NCBI GenBank assembly: GCA_030621515.1
Contig: JAUXHN010000008.1
Location: forward strand, 1 to 46,003
DNA from: Deltaproteobacteria bacterium
Lineage (GTDB): Bacteria > Myxococcota_A > Polyangia > JAAYKL01
Direction of reading: 5' to 3'
DNA: 46,003 bases
The notes below the pieces were generated by a model. That model ran no database searches, was not told the origin of the DNA, and saw only the letters and a program-made list of their open reading frames with translations. Positions within the stretch are counted from its first letter, which is position 1; each line of letters starts with the position of its first letter. A program made the translations under genes and the position numbers. This document shows positions 7,793 through 15,861 of the stretch, in pieces.

Positions 7793-8710
7793 TTATATTC
7801 CGCCTCCACGCTCGAATCGATCCTGCCGGACCTGGGCCTGAGTAATGCGGCTTTCAGGAGACACGCTTCGGGTCAGCCACACGTTGCCCCCGATCACCGA
7901 TCCACGACCGATGGTCACCCTTCCGAGAATCGTCGCGCCCGAGTATATAACGACATCGTCTTCCACAACAGGATGGCGCCGGATGCCCTTTATCGGGTTG
8001 CCGTTCTCGTCGAGTGGCAGGCTCTTGGCGCCCAGCGTGACGCCCTGGTAGATACGCACGCGGTCGCCGATCTCGCAGGTCTCGCCGATTACCACTCCGG
8101 TGCCGTGATCGATGAAGAACTTCTCGCCGATGGTGGCCCCCGGATGGATATCGATTCCGGTGATGCTGTGGGCGTGCTCGGTGATGATCCGCGGGATGAG
8201 CGGCACCTCCAGGAGATACAGCTCGTGGGCCAGTCGATAGTTCGCGATCGCCTGGATGCCCGGATAGCAGAAGATCGCTTCACCGGCGCTTGTGGCCGCC
8301 GGGTCGCCCTCGTAGGCCGCCGCGACGTCGGTGGAAAGGAGAGCGCGGATGCGCGGCAAGCGGGAGAGAAATGTATGCGTGATGCTCATGGACTCGTCTT
8401 CGCATTCGGTGCAGCGGTAAGGAGTGTCCTGCGGGCAGACAAAGCACAGACCCCGCCGAATCTGTTCCTGCAGAGTCCGGAGCACCCGGTCGAGGGTCGC
8501 CCCGAGGTGGAACTGCAGGCTCTGCGCGCTCAGTTCGGATGTTCCGAAGTACCCGGGAAAGAGGACCGATCGGAGATCTTCCACCATGCCGATGAGCACG
8601 TTCCTCGAAGGCAGGTCTGCTCTTCGGTCTCCCCGCAAAAGCCATCGGGACTCACCGTTGCACTGGCTGCAGAGTTCGGCGACAACTCCCTTCAGATCGA
8701 TTTCACTCAT
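7793..8710 (-). CDS. cysE: Serine O-acetyltransferase (EpsC/CysE type)
   Basis: The 305-aa enzyme makes O-acetylserine from serine and acetyl-CoA, the substrate of the cysteine synthase encoded just upstream. The C-terminal half shows left-handed beta-helix hexapeptide repeats ([22 protein letters not shown] and onward), including the catalytic DHGTG and the [18 protein letters not shown] stretch. The long N-terminal helical domain matches the longer form of the family. A CxxC/CxxC-like segment ([16 protein letters not shown]) in the N-terminal half is unusual and might bind metal. The ATG at 8710 overlaps the cysK stop by eight bases. Confidence 0.93.
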   Translation of the reverse strand: MSEIDLKGVVAELCSQCNGESRWLLRGDRRADLPSRNVLIGMVEDLRSVLFPGYFGTSELSAQSLQFHLGATLDRVLRTLQEQIRRGLCFVCPQDTPYRCTECEDESMSITHTFLSRLPRIRALLSTDVAAAYEGDPAATSAGEAIFCYPGIQAIANYRLAHELYLLEVPLIPRIITEHAHSITGIDIHPGATIGEKFFIDHGTGVVIGETCEIGDRVRIYQGVTLGAKSLPLDENGNPIKGIRRHPVVEDDVVIYSGATILGRVTIGRGSVIGGNVWLTRSVSPESRITQAQVRQDRFERGGGI

Positions 8711-9638
8711 CACCGTCCTCGAATAGCCATGTGGAGAGATAGCGCTCGCCCGTGTCCGGTACGATCGCGACGATCATCTTTCCCTCGTTTTGGGGTCGCC
8801 TCGCGAGCTCGAGCGCGGCCCAGACATTTGCTCCGGACGAGATACCGGCGAGGATGCCCTCTTCCCTGGCGAGCCGGCGGGCCATCTTGCCGGCGTCCTC
8901 ATGTCGCACCTTGATGATCTCGTCCAGGATGTCCGTGTTCAACACCTCGGGCACAAATCCCGCGCCGATGCCCTGGATCTTGTGGGGGCCGGGCTGTCCG
9001 CCGGAGAGCACCGGCGATTCGACCGGCTCCACCGCGACCGCCCGGAAATCGGGCTTGCGCTCCTTGAGCGCCTCGGCCACCCCGGTGATCGTTCCTCCGG
9101 TTCCCACACCGGCGACCAGGATGTCCACATTGCCATCGGTGTCCGCCCAGATCTCCTGCGCAGTGGTTCGGCGATGGACCTCGGGATTGGCAGGGTTAGA
9201 AAACTGCTGTGGCATTATGTAAGAGTCGTTTGTCTCGACGAGCTCCGTGGCCTTGTCGATCGCCCCCTTCATGCCCTGCGCGCCCGGGGTGAGCACGATC
9301 TTCGCGCCGAATGCCACAAGGAGCTTGCGGCGTTCGATGCTCATCGTGTCCGGCATGGTCAGAACGAGCCGGTATCCCCGGGCCGCGCAGATGAAAGCGA
9401 GGGCGATTCCAGTGTTGCCGCTGGTCGGCTCCACGATCACTGTATCTTCCCCGATGAGCCCGTCGCGCTCGGCCGCCTCGATCATTGCCAGACCGATTCT
9501 GTCCTTGACACTCGAACACGGATTGAATGACTCAACTTTTACAAGAACGTCTGCCTTGAGCTCGCCTGTCACGCGGTTCAAACGCAAGATAGGTGTCCGG
9601 CCCACGAGCTCGGTAATACTGCCTGCGATCTGCCCCAT
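8703..9638 (-). CDS. cysK: Cysteine synthase A (O-acetylserine sulfhydrylase)
   Basis: This 311-aa PLP enzyme makes cysteine from O-acetylserine and sulfide. The PLP lysine lies in the SVKDR motif (about residue 45), the substrate loop is PTSGNTG, and the phosphate-binding loop is [17 protein letters not shown] is present near the C-terminus. Length and motifs are complete. It overlaps cysE, so both cysteine-forming steps are co-expressed. The unusual feature is the context: these two genes sit inside an array with a haem lipoprotein upstream and an NrfH-like/octahaem pair downstream. Extra cysteine could serve haem attachment and Fe-S repair, but this is inference. Confidence 0.97.
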   Translation of the reverse strand: MGQIAGSITELVGRTPILRLNRVTGELKADVLVKVESFNPCSSVKDRIGLAMIEAAERDGLIGEDTVIVEPTSGNTGIALAFICAARGYRLVLTMPDTMSIERRKLLVAFGAKIVLTPGAQGMKGAIDKATELVETNDSYIMPQQFSNPANPEVHRRTTAQEIWADTDGNVDILVAGVGTGGTITGVAEALKERKPDFRAVAVEPVESPVLSGGQPGPHKIQGIGAGFVPEVLNTDILDEIIKVRHEDAGKMARRLAREEGILAGISSGANVWAALELARRPQNEGKMIVAIVPDTGERYLSTWLFEDGDE

Positions 9639-9701
9639 CAGGTACCTCTCTGTTTATCTTTACCTTATTGTCCATCTTATTGGTAGGCATTCATTGGGGA
9701 G

Positions 9702-10112
9702 TCAATTGTTTTCCGCGCCTTCCTCGATCCATTGCTTGAGAGCCTGGATCCGATCCTCCGTGAGGGCCGGGAATATTTTCGGCGGCATGTTGGGCACAGC
9801 CGTCTTCTCTACTGACGTTATTATCTTGCTGCCCTCGGGATCGCCCGGCTTGATGAAACCGGCGGTCTTGCCGCCCTTCACCACGTCCTCGTAGGTGAGG
9901 ATGCTCAGATCTCCGTCTGCGTCCTCCCCGTGACAGCGAATGCAGTGATCCATCAAGATGGGATGGACGGTCTTCGAGAACGAGATCTTTCCCTCGTCCG
10001 TCTTGTTCACCTCGATAGGATCGGTGCTCCCCCCGGCCGAGGCGCAACCCGCCAATGCAAGCGACAGCGCCGACAGCGCCGTCAACGCGATAATCATGAT
10101 CGTTTTTTTCAC
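9702..10112 (-). CDS. Monohaem cytochrome c lipoprotein
   Basis: The 136-aa product starts at a GTG with AAGGAGG six bases upstream, preferred over the longer frame from 10142. A lipoprotein signal peptide ends in the lipobox LAGC, followed by a serine/glycine linker. There is a single CIRCH haem site and the downstream methionine of NMPPKIFP is a plausible sixth ligand. The C-terminal WIEEGAENN pattern resembles the small cytochrome domain of planctomycete type (haem followed by LxxWIxxGA). It is probably anchored in a membrane facing the periplasm and could exchange electrons with the NrfH/octahaem pair of the same gene array. Confidence 0.87.
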   Translation of the reverse strand: MKKTIMIIALTALSALSLALAGCASAGGSTDPIEVNKTDEGKISFSKTVHPILMDHCIRCHGEDADGDLSILTYEDVVKGGKTAGFIKPGDPEGSKIITSVEKTAVPNMPPKIFPALTEDRIQALKQWIEEGAENN

Positions 10113-10151
10113 GCCAGACCTCCTTGTAGTTGAATTGAGCATGGATCATTT

Positions 10152-10781
10152 CTACTTTGCAAAACGGAACGAACCATCGAGGGTGCCGCCTGCGACGAAG
10201 CCGTCATGGTTGTCCGGGTCGTCGACCGAAAACAGAGGCGTCACGTAGGGGCTGACGCCGAGCTGGAAATTGAAGGTTTTGCCCGGCCGTTTGAAGTCGA
10301 GACCAAAGTAGCCTCCAATCCGAGGCCCCAGTGCCCAGAAAGACGGTCCCCGCTCTTCACCGGAGGGTCCCGATTCGTAATCCGGTCCGTAGTGCAGAAC
10401 GATTCCGAGGCTCGGGCCCACAATGATATCGACGTCCCCTTCTTGTGGATGCCTGAAGAGCAGTGCCACTTCGGGCTCGAACTGCAACATCTTGAAAGCC
10501 GCAGCAAAGAGAATCGGTCTCATGAGCGGCACATTTACCAGGACGCTGATTTGTTCGGTGACTCCGATTTCGGTGAAAAACGAGATCTCCAGCGCCATCC
10601 CCCCCTTTGCTCCCGGAGGGCTTGCCACGCACATCCTCACGTCGTCGTAGCGCGCGCCTGCCTGTACCTTGATACCGAAGATTACCTGATCGGCGTACGA
10701 TTGCTCTTGAGCGTTGCTGTTGCCCGTGAAAGCGACCATGACCAGCATCACGACAAAGAGCATCCTTCCGGCTTTGGCCAT
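10152..10781 (-). CDS. Exported, probably outer-membrane beta-barrel protein
   Basis: The 209-aa product has a clear signal peptide ending near NSNAQEQS. The rest is rich in alternating hydrophobic and glycine-containing stretches (GIKVQAGARY, VDIIVGPSLGIVLHYG, LGPRIGGYFGLDF), typical of a small outer-membrane beta-barrel, and it ends in SFRFAK with an aromatic near the C-terminus. I do not recognise a named family. It lies 11 bases after the thioesterase gene and 39 bases before the haem lipoprotein gene, so it is probably co-transcribed with both. Role unknown. Confidence 0.75.
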   Translation of the reverse strand: MAKAGRMLFVVMLVMVAFTGNSNAQEQSYADQVIFGIKVQAGARYDDVRMCVASPPGAKGGMALEISFFTEIGVTEQISVLVNVPLMRPILFAAAFKMLQFEPEVALLFRHPQEGDVDIIVGPSLGIVLHYGPDYESGPSGEERGPSFWALGPRIGGYFGLDFKRPGKTFNFQLGVSPYVTPLFSVDDPDNHDGFVAGGTLDGSFRFAK

Positions 10782-10792
10782 CGCATTGCCTC

Positions 10793-11254
10793 TTATCTGT
10801 GTTCCAGCATTCTCTGGTGGATTTTCAGGGTCTCATCCCAATCTTTTTTCTCTTTATCTGTGCTCGGCTCGAAACTCGGTATCCGCCGGGGTTTGCTGTC
10901 GGCGTCGATCGCCACCATGAACACAGTCCCGACGCAACAGGGGCGGCGATTCCATTGGGTCTTGTCCAGGGCAAAGACCCGCACCTTTACCCCACAGGTG
11001 TGAGTGGAGACGTAGACCACCTGCGCTTCCACTTCAGCGATTTCACCCTTCTTGACGGGAGCCCGAAACTCGAGCGTATCCAGAGAGGCGGTGACGAAAT
11101 TGCAGCGTGCAAAACGCGCGGCAGCCAGGCCTGCCGCCCTGTCGACCAGAGCCAGGATCTTGCCGCCGAAAGCTGTTCCGTACGGATTGGTGTCACCCGG
11201 AAAAATTTCTTCATAGATCGAGATGGGCGATGTATCGAGATTGTTATTGTTCAT
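10793..11254 (-). CDS. Acyl-CoA thioesterase, hotdog fold (YciA-like)
   Basis: The 153-aa protein shows the single hotdog domain of the YciA/acyl-CoA hydrolase group: the early YGTAFGGKILALVDRAAGLAAAR helix region, followed by the strands TASLDTLEFRAPVKKGEIAEVEAQV. It would hydrolyse acyl-CoA thioesters in the cytoplasm; the chain-length preference cannot be told. It is the first gene of the seven-gene minus-strand array and lies about 57 bases downstream of a minus-strand -24/-12 promoter. The link of a thioesterase with cytochromes and cysteine synthesis is not obvious. Confidence 0.9.
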   Translation of the reverse strand: MNNNNLDTSPISIYEEIFPGDTNPYGTAFGGKILALVDRAAGLAAARFARCNFVTASLDTLEFRAPVKKGEIAEVEAQVVYVSTHTCGVKVRVFALDKTQWNRRPCCVGTVFMVAIDADSKPRRIPSFEPSTDKEKKDWDETLKIHQRMLEHR

Positions 11255-11310
11255 TTCGATTCCCTTTTAAAGCCAGGCGAAGACAGTTCTGATACAATTG
11301 TCAGGCATTT

Positions 11311-11325
11311 GCATACAACATGCCA
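11311..11325 (-). promoter_or_regulatory. Sigma-54 (-24/-12) promoter reading into the thioesterase-to-HAO gene array
   Basis: On the minus strand the sequence reads TGGCATGTTGTATGC, with GG (complement of 11323-11324) and GC (complement of 11311-11312) ten bases apart. It deviates from TGGCACG-N4-TTGC at two positions. It faces the thioesterase start at 11254 and shares the operator cluster at 11376-11427 with the divergent promoter at 11500. Confidence 0.55.
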
Positions 11326-11375
11326 GGATGGGTCTTCAGAATACTCAAGACGTTCCCATACATTACTACCTATCA

Positions 11376-11427
11376 TGTCTCGGGTACCGGAAAAACGAGA
11401 CAATGCAATGAGACAGACCATGTCTCA
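11376..11427. promoter_or_regulatory. Four TGAGACA/CGAGACA half-sites, candidate shared enhancer
   Basis: Half-sites are TGTCTCG (11376-11382), CGAGACA (11396-11402), TGAGACA (11409-11415) and TGTCTCA (11421-11427). The outer-left pair forms a perfect inverted repeat with a 13-base spacer, and the right pair a perfect inverted repeat with a 5-base spacer. The two middle sites are direct repeats 13 bases apart, as at 1098-1130. The cluster lies between two divergent -24/-12 promoters. Confidence 0.72.
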
Positions 11428-11499
11428 ACAAGTGGATGTACAAGCCGATTCGCTGCGACAGAACGTTGAAATGACTGATAGACACAAGTGACAGGGCAG

Positions 11500-11515
11500 T
11501 GGCACGCTGATTGCG
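11500..11515 (+). promoter_or_regulatory. Sigma-54 (-24/-12) promoter of the ferritin-like/IorAB operon
   Basis: TGGCACG, four bases (CTGA), then TTGCG: a perfect match to the sigma-54 consensus, with GG at 11501-11502 and GC at 11513-11514. It lies about 50 bases before the ATG at 11565 and about 73 bases after the TGAGACA cluster. Confidence 0.85.
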
Positions 11516-11564
11516 TAAAGGCGAACCGTCCTGAAACCGAGCCTGAACGTAACAGGGGTGCACC

Positions 11565-12080
11565 ATGTCGAAAGAACCGATAGAGAAAGTGGCCGATGGC
11601 CTGTTGAAGGCGATACGGGCCGAGCGAGAAGGTCAGCATTTCTACCTGATGGCTGCTCGGACGTGCCAGGATCCCAGGGGACAGGAGGTCTTCGAGCAAC
11701 TGGCCGCAGAAGAGGCCGGCCACGCAGAGTTTCTGCAAAAGCAATACCGGTCCGTGCTCGACACCGGCAGGCCCGACAAGAACCTCAAGCTCGGCAACCA
11801 GATGGATCTCTCGGGGCCGAATCCGATCTTCTCCGATCAAATCCGGTCCCGTCTGAAGGATGCCCATTTCGAGATGACCGCGTTGTCGGTCGGCGCGCAG
11901 CTCGAGCTCGACGCCCAGAAGTATTACTCGGAAAGGGCGGCCGAATCGGAGGATATTGTTATCAAGGTGTTCTATTCGGAGCTCGCCGACTGGGAGGCGG
12001 GCCACTACCGTGCCCTGCTCACCCAACAAGAATCGCTCAAGGAGGATTACTGGTCGGGCGGCGGGTTCGCTCCTTTCTAG
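11565..12080 (+). CDS. Ferritin-like (rubrerythrin-superfamily) diiron protein
   Basis: The 171-aa product has four helices with diiron ligand patterns AEREGQHFYL, AAEEAGHAEFL, QLELDAQKYY and LADWEAGHYRALL, and ends in a glycine/aromatic tail (YWSGGGFAPF). There is no rubredoxin-like domain. The start lies downstream of an excellent sigma-54 promoter. The IorA gene begins 20 bases downstream, so this iron protein is probably co-expressed with a 2-oxoacid oxidoreductase and an NqrF-like flavoprotein. A peroxidase or iron-storage-like role is inferred from the family. Confidence 0.88.
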   Translation: MSKEPIEKVADGLLKAIRAEREGQHFYLMAARTCQDPRGQEVFEQLAAEEAGHAEFLQKQYRSVLDTGRPDKNLKLGNQMDLSGPNPIFSDQIRSRLKDAHFEMTALSVGAQLELDAQKYYSERAAESEDIVIKVFYSELADWEAGHYRALLTQQESLKEDYWSGGGFAPF

Positions 12081-12099
12081 CTGCAAAGAGAGTGTGAAA

Positions 12100-13992
12100 A
12101 TGGCCAAGTTAAAGGACATGTTGGTGAAGCGAGAATCATGGTCTGACCTGATCATGGGCAACTACGCGGTCGCCAGGGCGATGATCGACACCGGGACCAG
12201 GGTGATCACCACCTTCCCCGGGTCTCCGACGCCCGAGATCGCGGCGGCCCTCGATTCGGTCGACAGGGACAAGCGCGATTACTACTTCGAGTACTCCACC
12301 AACGAAAAGGTGGCCCTGGAGATTGCGGCGGGAGCTTCGCTGAACGGGCATCTGTCCACTGTCTTCTTCAAGTCGGTGGGGCTGAACGTGGCGTCTGACT
12401 CCCTCATACAGCTGGCGCTGATGGAGCTTGTCGGCGGCATGGTGATCATTCTCGGCGATGACCCGGGAGCGAACTCGTCCCAGAACGAACAGGACAACCG
12501 ATGGTTTGCCAGGATGTCGTACATCCCGATGCTGGAGCCGGCCAATCCCCAGGAGGCATACGACATGTACCGGGAGGCGGTCAGGCTTTCAAAGGAGCGG
12601 CGGATCCCGATCTTTCTGCGTTTGACGACCCATGTGTGCCACGCGCGGGAAGTCGTGAAATTCAACGGCATCGAGACCGGCGCCCCGGACTGGACCCCCA
12701 GGTTCGACGCTGCCGCCGGGCCTTACGTCCCCATCGTCAGCACCGTCTTTCCGCTCAAGCGAAAGGCTCTGGCCAAGCTGGCTGACTTCGAGGAGCTGGG
12801 CAACGAGTGCAAGCTGAACTTCGTTGTCGCGCCAAACGGCTCGAAGCCCATCGACGGGAAGAGGCTCGGCGTGATCTCCTCGGCGCTTGTGGCCATGTCG
12901 GTGCTGGAGAATCTCGAAGAATCGAAGGCATCCGTGGATCTGCTCAAGCTCGGGATGACCTACCCCCTTCCTCGCAAGATGATCACCGACTTTCTGGCCG
13001 ACCGCGACGAGGTGATGGTTCTCGAGGAGCTGGATCAGGTGCTGGAGAACGAGATCAAGGTGGCCGCATGGGATGCCGGCGCCGATTGCAAGATCCTCTC
13101 CCGGAAGGACCGCGAGGACTTCATGGGAGAGCTGGGGCCCAGAAGGACGATGAAGATCCTGTCCGATGTCTGGCCATCGATTTTTGATGCCCCCGCCGAG
13201 ATTGTCCCCTCGAAGGAGATCTCTGTGCGACTTCCCCAGATGTGCCCCGGCTGCGGTCACAGATCGGCCTTCCACGCCATTCGCAAGGCCCTGGAGGACG
13301 ACGTCATAACCGTGGCCGACATCGGCTGCCACTCCCTGGGCTTCATGCCTCCGTACAACATGGGAGAGGTGCTGTTCTCCATGGGACACGGCGTCTCCAC
13401 CGCCTCGGGGTTGTCTATTGGAAACGACACGAGGAAGGTGCTCACCTTCATCGGCGACTCCACCCTGATCCACGCGGGGCTGCCGGGAATCGTCAACGCC
13501 GCCAACCACGATCACAACATCACGCTGGTGTTGATGGACAACGGCACCACGGCCATGACCGGTCACCAGCCCCGGTTCGGGTCCGGCGAGGTCGGGGACA
13601 AGATCCCCTTCGTCCCGTTGCTGGAGGCCCTCGGGGTGAAGTTCATCAGGGAAACGGACACCTACCAGCAGGCGACGCTCACACAACACATCAGGGACGC
13701 CAACGCCCACAAGGGGTTCGCCCTGGTGATCGCGCGGCACCCGTGCATGCTCAAGTTCACGCGCAAGCAGCGCAAGGATATGCCGGACTTGAAGATGCCG
13801 AACGTGCGGGTCGACCAGGAGAAGTGCGAGCGAATTTACGAGTGCGTCGCCGAATTCGGTTGCCCGTCGTTCCAGAAAAACGAGGACGGCTCGGTGACGG
13901 TCAGCGAGGAGCTTTGCATAGGAGATGGTTCTTGCCTGCAGACCTGCCCGGTTCAGGCACTGTGGCGTCCAAAGCCCGGAGGTGACAAATGA
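12100..13992 (+). CDS. iorA: Indolepyruvate:ferredoxin oxidoreductase, alpha subunit
   Basis: The ATG at 12100 follows GAGAG and fits the family start; the frame open upstream is not used. The 630-aa subunit has the pyrimidine-binding domain (GNYAVARAMIDTG near the start), the thiamine-diphosphate domain (CPGCGHRSAFHAIRK, GCHSLGF, FIGDSTLIHAGLPG, DNGTTAMTGHQP) and C-terminal Fe-S motifs. IorAB oxidises arylpyruvates to aryl-acetyl-CoA and reduces ferredoxin. Oddly, both Fe-S motifs lack the second of the usual four cysteines: the first reads CERIYEC...CP and the second CIGDGSCLQTCP, with Asp in place of Cys. This may give a modified cluster. The stop overlaps the iorB start (ATGA). Confidence 0.95.
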   Translation: MAKLKDMLVKRESWSDLIMGNYAVARAMIDTGTRVITTFPGSPTPEIAAALDSVDRDKRDYYFEYSTNEKVALEIAAGASLNGHLSTVFFKSVGLNVASDSLIQLALMELVGGMVIILGDDPGANSSQNEQDNRWFARMSYIPMLEPANPQEAYDMYREAVRLSKERRIPIFLRLTTHVCHAREVVKFNGIETGAPDWTPRFDAAAGPYVPIVSTVFPLKRKALAKLADFEELGNECKLNFVVAPNGSKPIDGKRLGVISSALVAMSVLENLEESKASVDLLKLGMTYPLPRKMITDFLADRDEVMVLEELDQVLENEIKVAAWDAGADCKILSRKDREDFMGELGPRRTMKILSDVWPSIFDAPAEIVPSKEISVRLPQMCPGCGHRSAFHAIRKALEDDVITVADIGCHSLGFMPPYNMGEVLFSMGHGVSTASGLSIGNDTRKVLTFIGDSTLIHAGLPGIVNAANHDHNITLVLMDNGTTAMTGHQPRFGSGEVGDKIPFVPLLEALGVKFIRETDTYQQATLTQHIRDANAHKGFALVIARHPCMLKFTRKQRKDMPDLKMPNVRVDQEKCERIYECVAEFGCPSFQKNEDGSVTVSEELCIGDGSCLQTCPVQALWRPKPGGDK

Positions 13993-14576
13993 GTTCGTTC
14001 AACATTTATATGTGCGGAGTGGGGGGCCAGGGCATCGGCATGCTCTCGGAGGTCCTGTCTCGGGCGTGCCTCGAAGCCGGTCACAATATCATGGGGTGCG
14101 ACACCCACGGGCTGGCTCAGCGCGGGGGAATTGTTGTCTCCCACCTGAGACTTGGGGATGGGGTGCGGACCCCGCGGGTGCCCGACGGAAGCGCCGATCT
14201 GGTGATCGCCCTCGAGCGCCTCGAAGCCCTCCGGGCCGCCGATGCCATGCTCGCAAAGAGCGGCACCGTGATCTACTACGACACGATCTATCAACCCATC
14301 CACGTTCGGATGGGAAAGACGAGCTACCCCGAGGCGGACGCGCTGGAAGAAACGGTGAAGACCAGGGGCGGCAAGGTGGAGCGCGTTCAACTCGCCGACA
14401 TCGATGATCCGAGGATGCAGAACGTGGCTCTTCTGGGACGATTGGCGTCGACGGGTGTTATCGAGGGTGTGAGCGCTCGGGTAGTCGAGCAGGCCCTGCG
14501 CGATGCATTGCCAGCAAAAGCCCTCGCCGCAAACCTGGCCGTCTTCGAACAGGCCGCCGAGAAAACCGCCCCTTAA
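13989..14576 (+). CDS. iorB: Indolepyruvate oxidoreductase, beta (gamma-type) subunit
   Basis: The 195-aa protein starts with the characteristic GVGGQGIGMLSEVLSRA motif and continues with CDTHGLAQRGGIVVSHLRLG, the signature of the gamma-type domain of 2-oxoacid:ferredoxin oxidoreductases. It forms the enzyme with IorA, whose stop codon overlaps its start by four bases. The length is normal for the family. Confidence 0.95.
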   Translation: MSSFNIYMCGVGGQGIGMLSEVLSRACLEAGHNIMGCDTHGLAQRGGIVVSHLRLGDGVRTPRVPDGSADLVIALERLEALRAADAMLAKSGTVIYYDTIYQPIHVRMGKTSYPEADALEETVKTRGGKVERVQLADIDDPRMQNVALLGRLASTGVIEGVSARVVEQALRDALPAKALAANLAVFEQAAEKTAP

Positions 14577-14600
14577 CAGGCTCGGGTTCAAGATTCGGTA

Positions 14601-15737
14601 ATGAAAAACGACAAGGTAAGAATCGAGATAGCCGGTCATCCCCATTACAGTTTCGACGTGGCCGGGGGTGGGTCTCTATTTCAGGCGCTGTCCGCGCAAG
14701 ATATCTCCATTCCCTCTGCCTGCGGCGGGCATGGATACTGCGGTTTGTGCAGGGTCAAGGTGCTGCAAGGCGGGGGTGAAATAAACCCTGGCGAGCAGGC
14801 GCATATCATCGGCGATCTTGTTCGGGAGGGGATGCGCCTGTCGTGCCAGGTCAGGGTCGAGCAGAACATAAAAATCGAGTTGCCGCCCGAGGTGTTCAGG
14901 GCGAAGAAGTTACGTTGCAAGGTGCGTTCTATTCGCAACGTGGCCACCTTCATCAAGGAGGTCGTGCTCGATCTTCCCGACAACGAAGAGCTGGAGTTCC
15001 GCGCAGGTAGTTATGTTCAACTCGAGTGCCCGCCCCACACCGTTCATTATCGGGACTTCGACATCGACGAAAAGCATCGGGGCGAATGGGACAGGCGCGA
15101 GCTCTTACACCATGTCTCGACCTGTACCCGGACGGTCATGCGCACATACTCCCTGGCCAACTACCCGGGCGAGCAGGGAATCATCATGCTCAACGTGCGC
15201 ATCGCTGCTCCGCCGCGTGAAGCCCTGTACGCCCGCCCGGGTATCGCCTCGTCCTATATCTTCAGCCTCAAGCCTGGTGACGAGGTCACCGTTCTCGGCG
15301 CTTTTGGAAACTTCTTTGCCGCGGATACGGATGCGGAGATGTGCTTTGTGGCAGGGGGAGCGGGGATGGCGCCCATGCGTTCGCACATATTCGATCAGTT
15401 CAGACGGTTGAAGACGACGAGGAAGGTGACTTTCTGGTACGGCGCGAGGAGTCTCTCGGATGCGTTCTACGTGGATGAATTCGATGGTCTGGCGCGTGAG
15501 CATGACAACTTCGATTGGACGCTGGCGCTCTCTGCTTCCGTTCGCGAGGACAAATGGACAGGCGAAACGGGATTGATCCACCGCGTCCTCCATGACAATT
15601 ATCTGAAGAACCACCCGGCGCCGGAAGACATTGAGTACTACCTTTGCGGACCGCCCGCCATGAACTCTGCGGTCACGAAGATGCTGGTGAATCTGGGTGT
15701 CGAAAAGAAGAACATCATGTTCGACGATTTCAGTTAG
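14601..15737 (+). CDS. Soluble NqrF-like reductase: 2Fe-2S ferredoxin plus FAD/NAD domain
   Basis: The 378-aa protein has a plant-type 2Fe-2S domain (CGGHGYCGLC with a later SCQV cysteine, residues about 40-90). A ferredoxin-NADP-reductase-like module follows: the FAD motif RTYSLAN, the nucleotide-binding start GGAGMAPMRS, and CGPPAMN before the acidic DDFS end. It resembles NqrF of the sodium-pumping NADH:quinone reductase but lacks the N-terminal membrane helix, so it is probably soluble, and no other nqr gene is present. In an operon with IorAB and a ferritin-like protein it could link NAD(H) with ferredoxin or feed electrons to diiron proteins. This is inference; a mono-oxygenase reductase is an alternative reading. 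Confidence 0.9.
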   Translation: MKNDKVRIEIAGHPHYSFDVAGGGSLFQALSAQDISIPSACGGHGYCGLCRVKVLQGGGEINPGEQAHIIGDLVREGMRLSCQVRVEQNIKIELPPEVFRAKKLRCKVRSIRNVATFIKEVVLDLPDNEELEFRAGSYVQLECPPHTVHYRDFDIDEKHRGEWDRRELLHHVSTCTRTVMRTYSLANYPGEQGIIMLNVRIAAPPREALYARPGIASSYIFSLKPGDEVTVLGAFGNFFAADTDAEMCFVAGGAGMAPMRSHIFDQFRRLKTTRKVTFWYGARSLSDAFYVDEFDGLAREHDNFDWTLALSASVREDKWTGETGLIHRVLHDNYLKNHPAPEDIEYYLCGPPAMNSAVTKMLVNLGVEKKNIMFDDFS

Positions 15738-15750
15738 CCTGTTTGATGCG

Positions 15751-15772
15751 CCGCGCCCTGATGAGGGCGCGG
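15751..15772 (+). terminator. Hairpin terminator after the IorAB/NqrF-like operon
   Basis: An 8-bp perfect GC-only stem (CCGCGCCC/GGGCGCGG) with loop TGATGA begins 14 bases after the stop codon of the NqrF-like gene. Only a weak T-rich stretch (ATTCTTT) follows, so termination may be incomplete. Confidence 0.6.
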
Positions 15773-15820
15773 TCAGGATTCTTTCGGCCAAGCCCCGAGG
15801 GCTTCAAGACAGTATTCGAT

Positions 15821-15858
15821 CTCCCCTCCCCGCAATGGGGAGGGGCCGGGGGTGGGGT
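15821..15858 (-). repeat. REP-like palindromic element, copy 1
   Basis: A 9-bp perfect stem (CCCCTCCCC/GGGGAGGGG, loop GCAAT, 15823-15845) is followed by a G-rich tail, GGCCGGGGGTGGGG. Its reverse complement matches the element at 18402-18440 in layout: ACCCCA-CCC-GGCC, C-rich arm, short loop, G-rich arm. Here it lies between two convergent genes and may also act as a terminator. Confidence 0.65.
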
Positions 15859-15861
15859 CGG

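Noticed and set aside
12589-13740. Long minus-strand open frame opposite iorA (383 codons)
   Set aside because: It lies fully inside iorA, shows no family motif, and reflects GC-biased codon positions.
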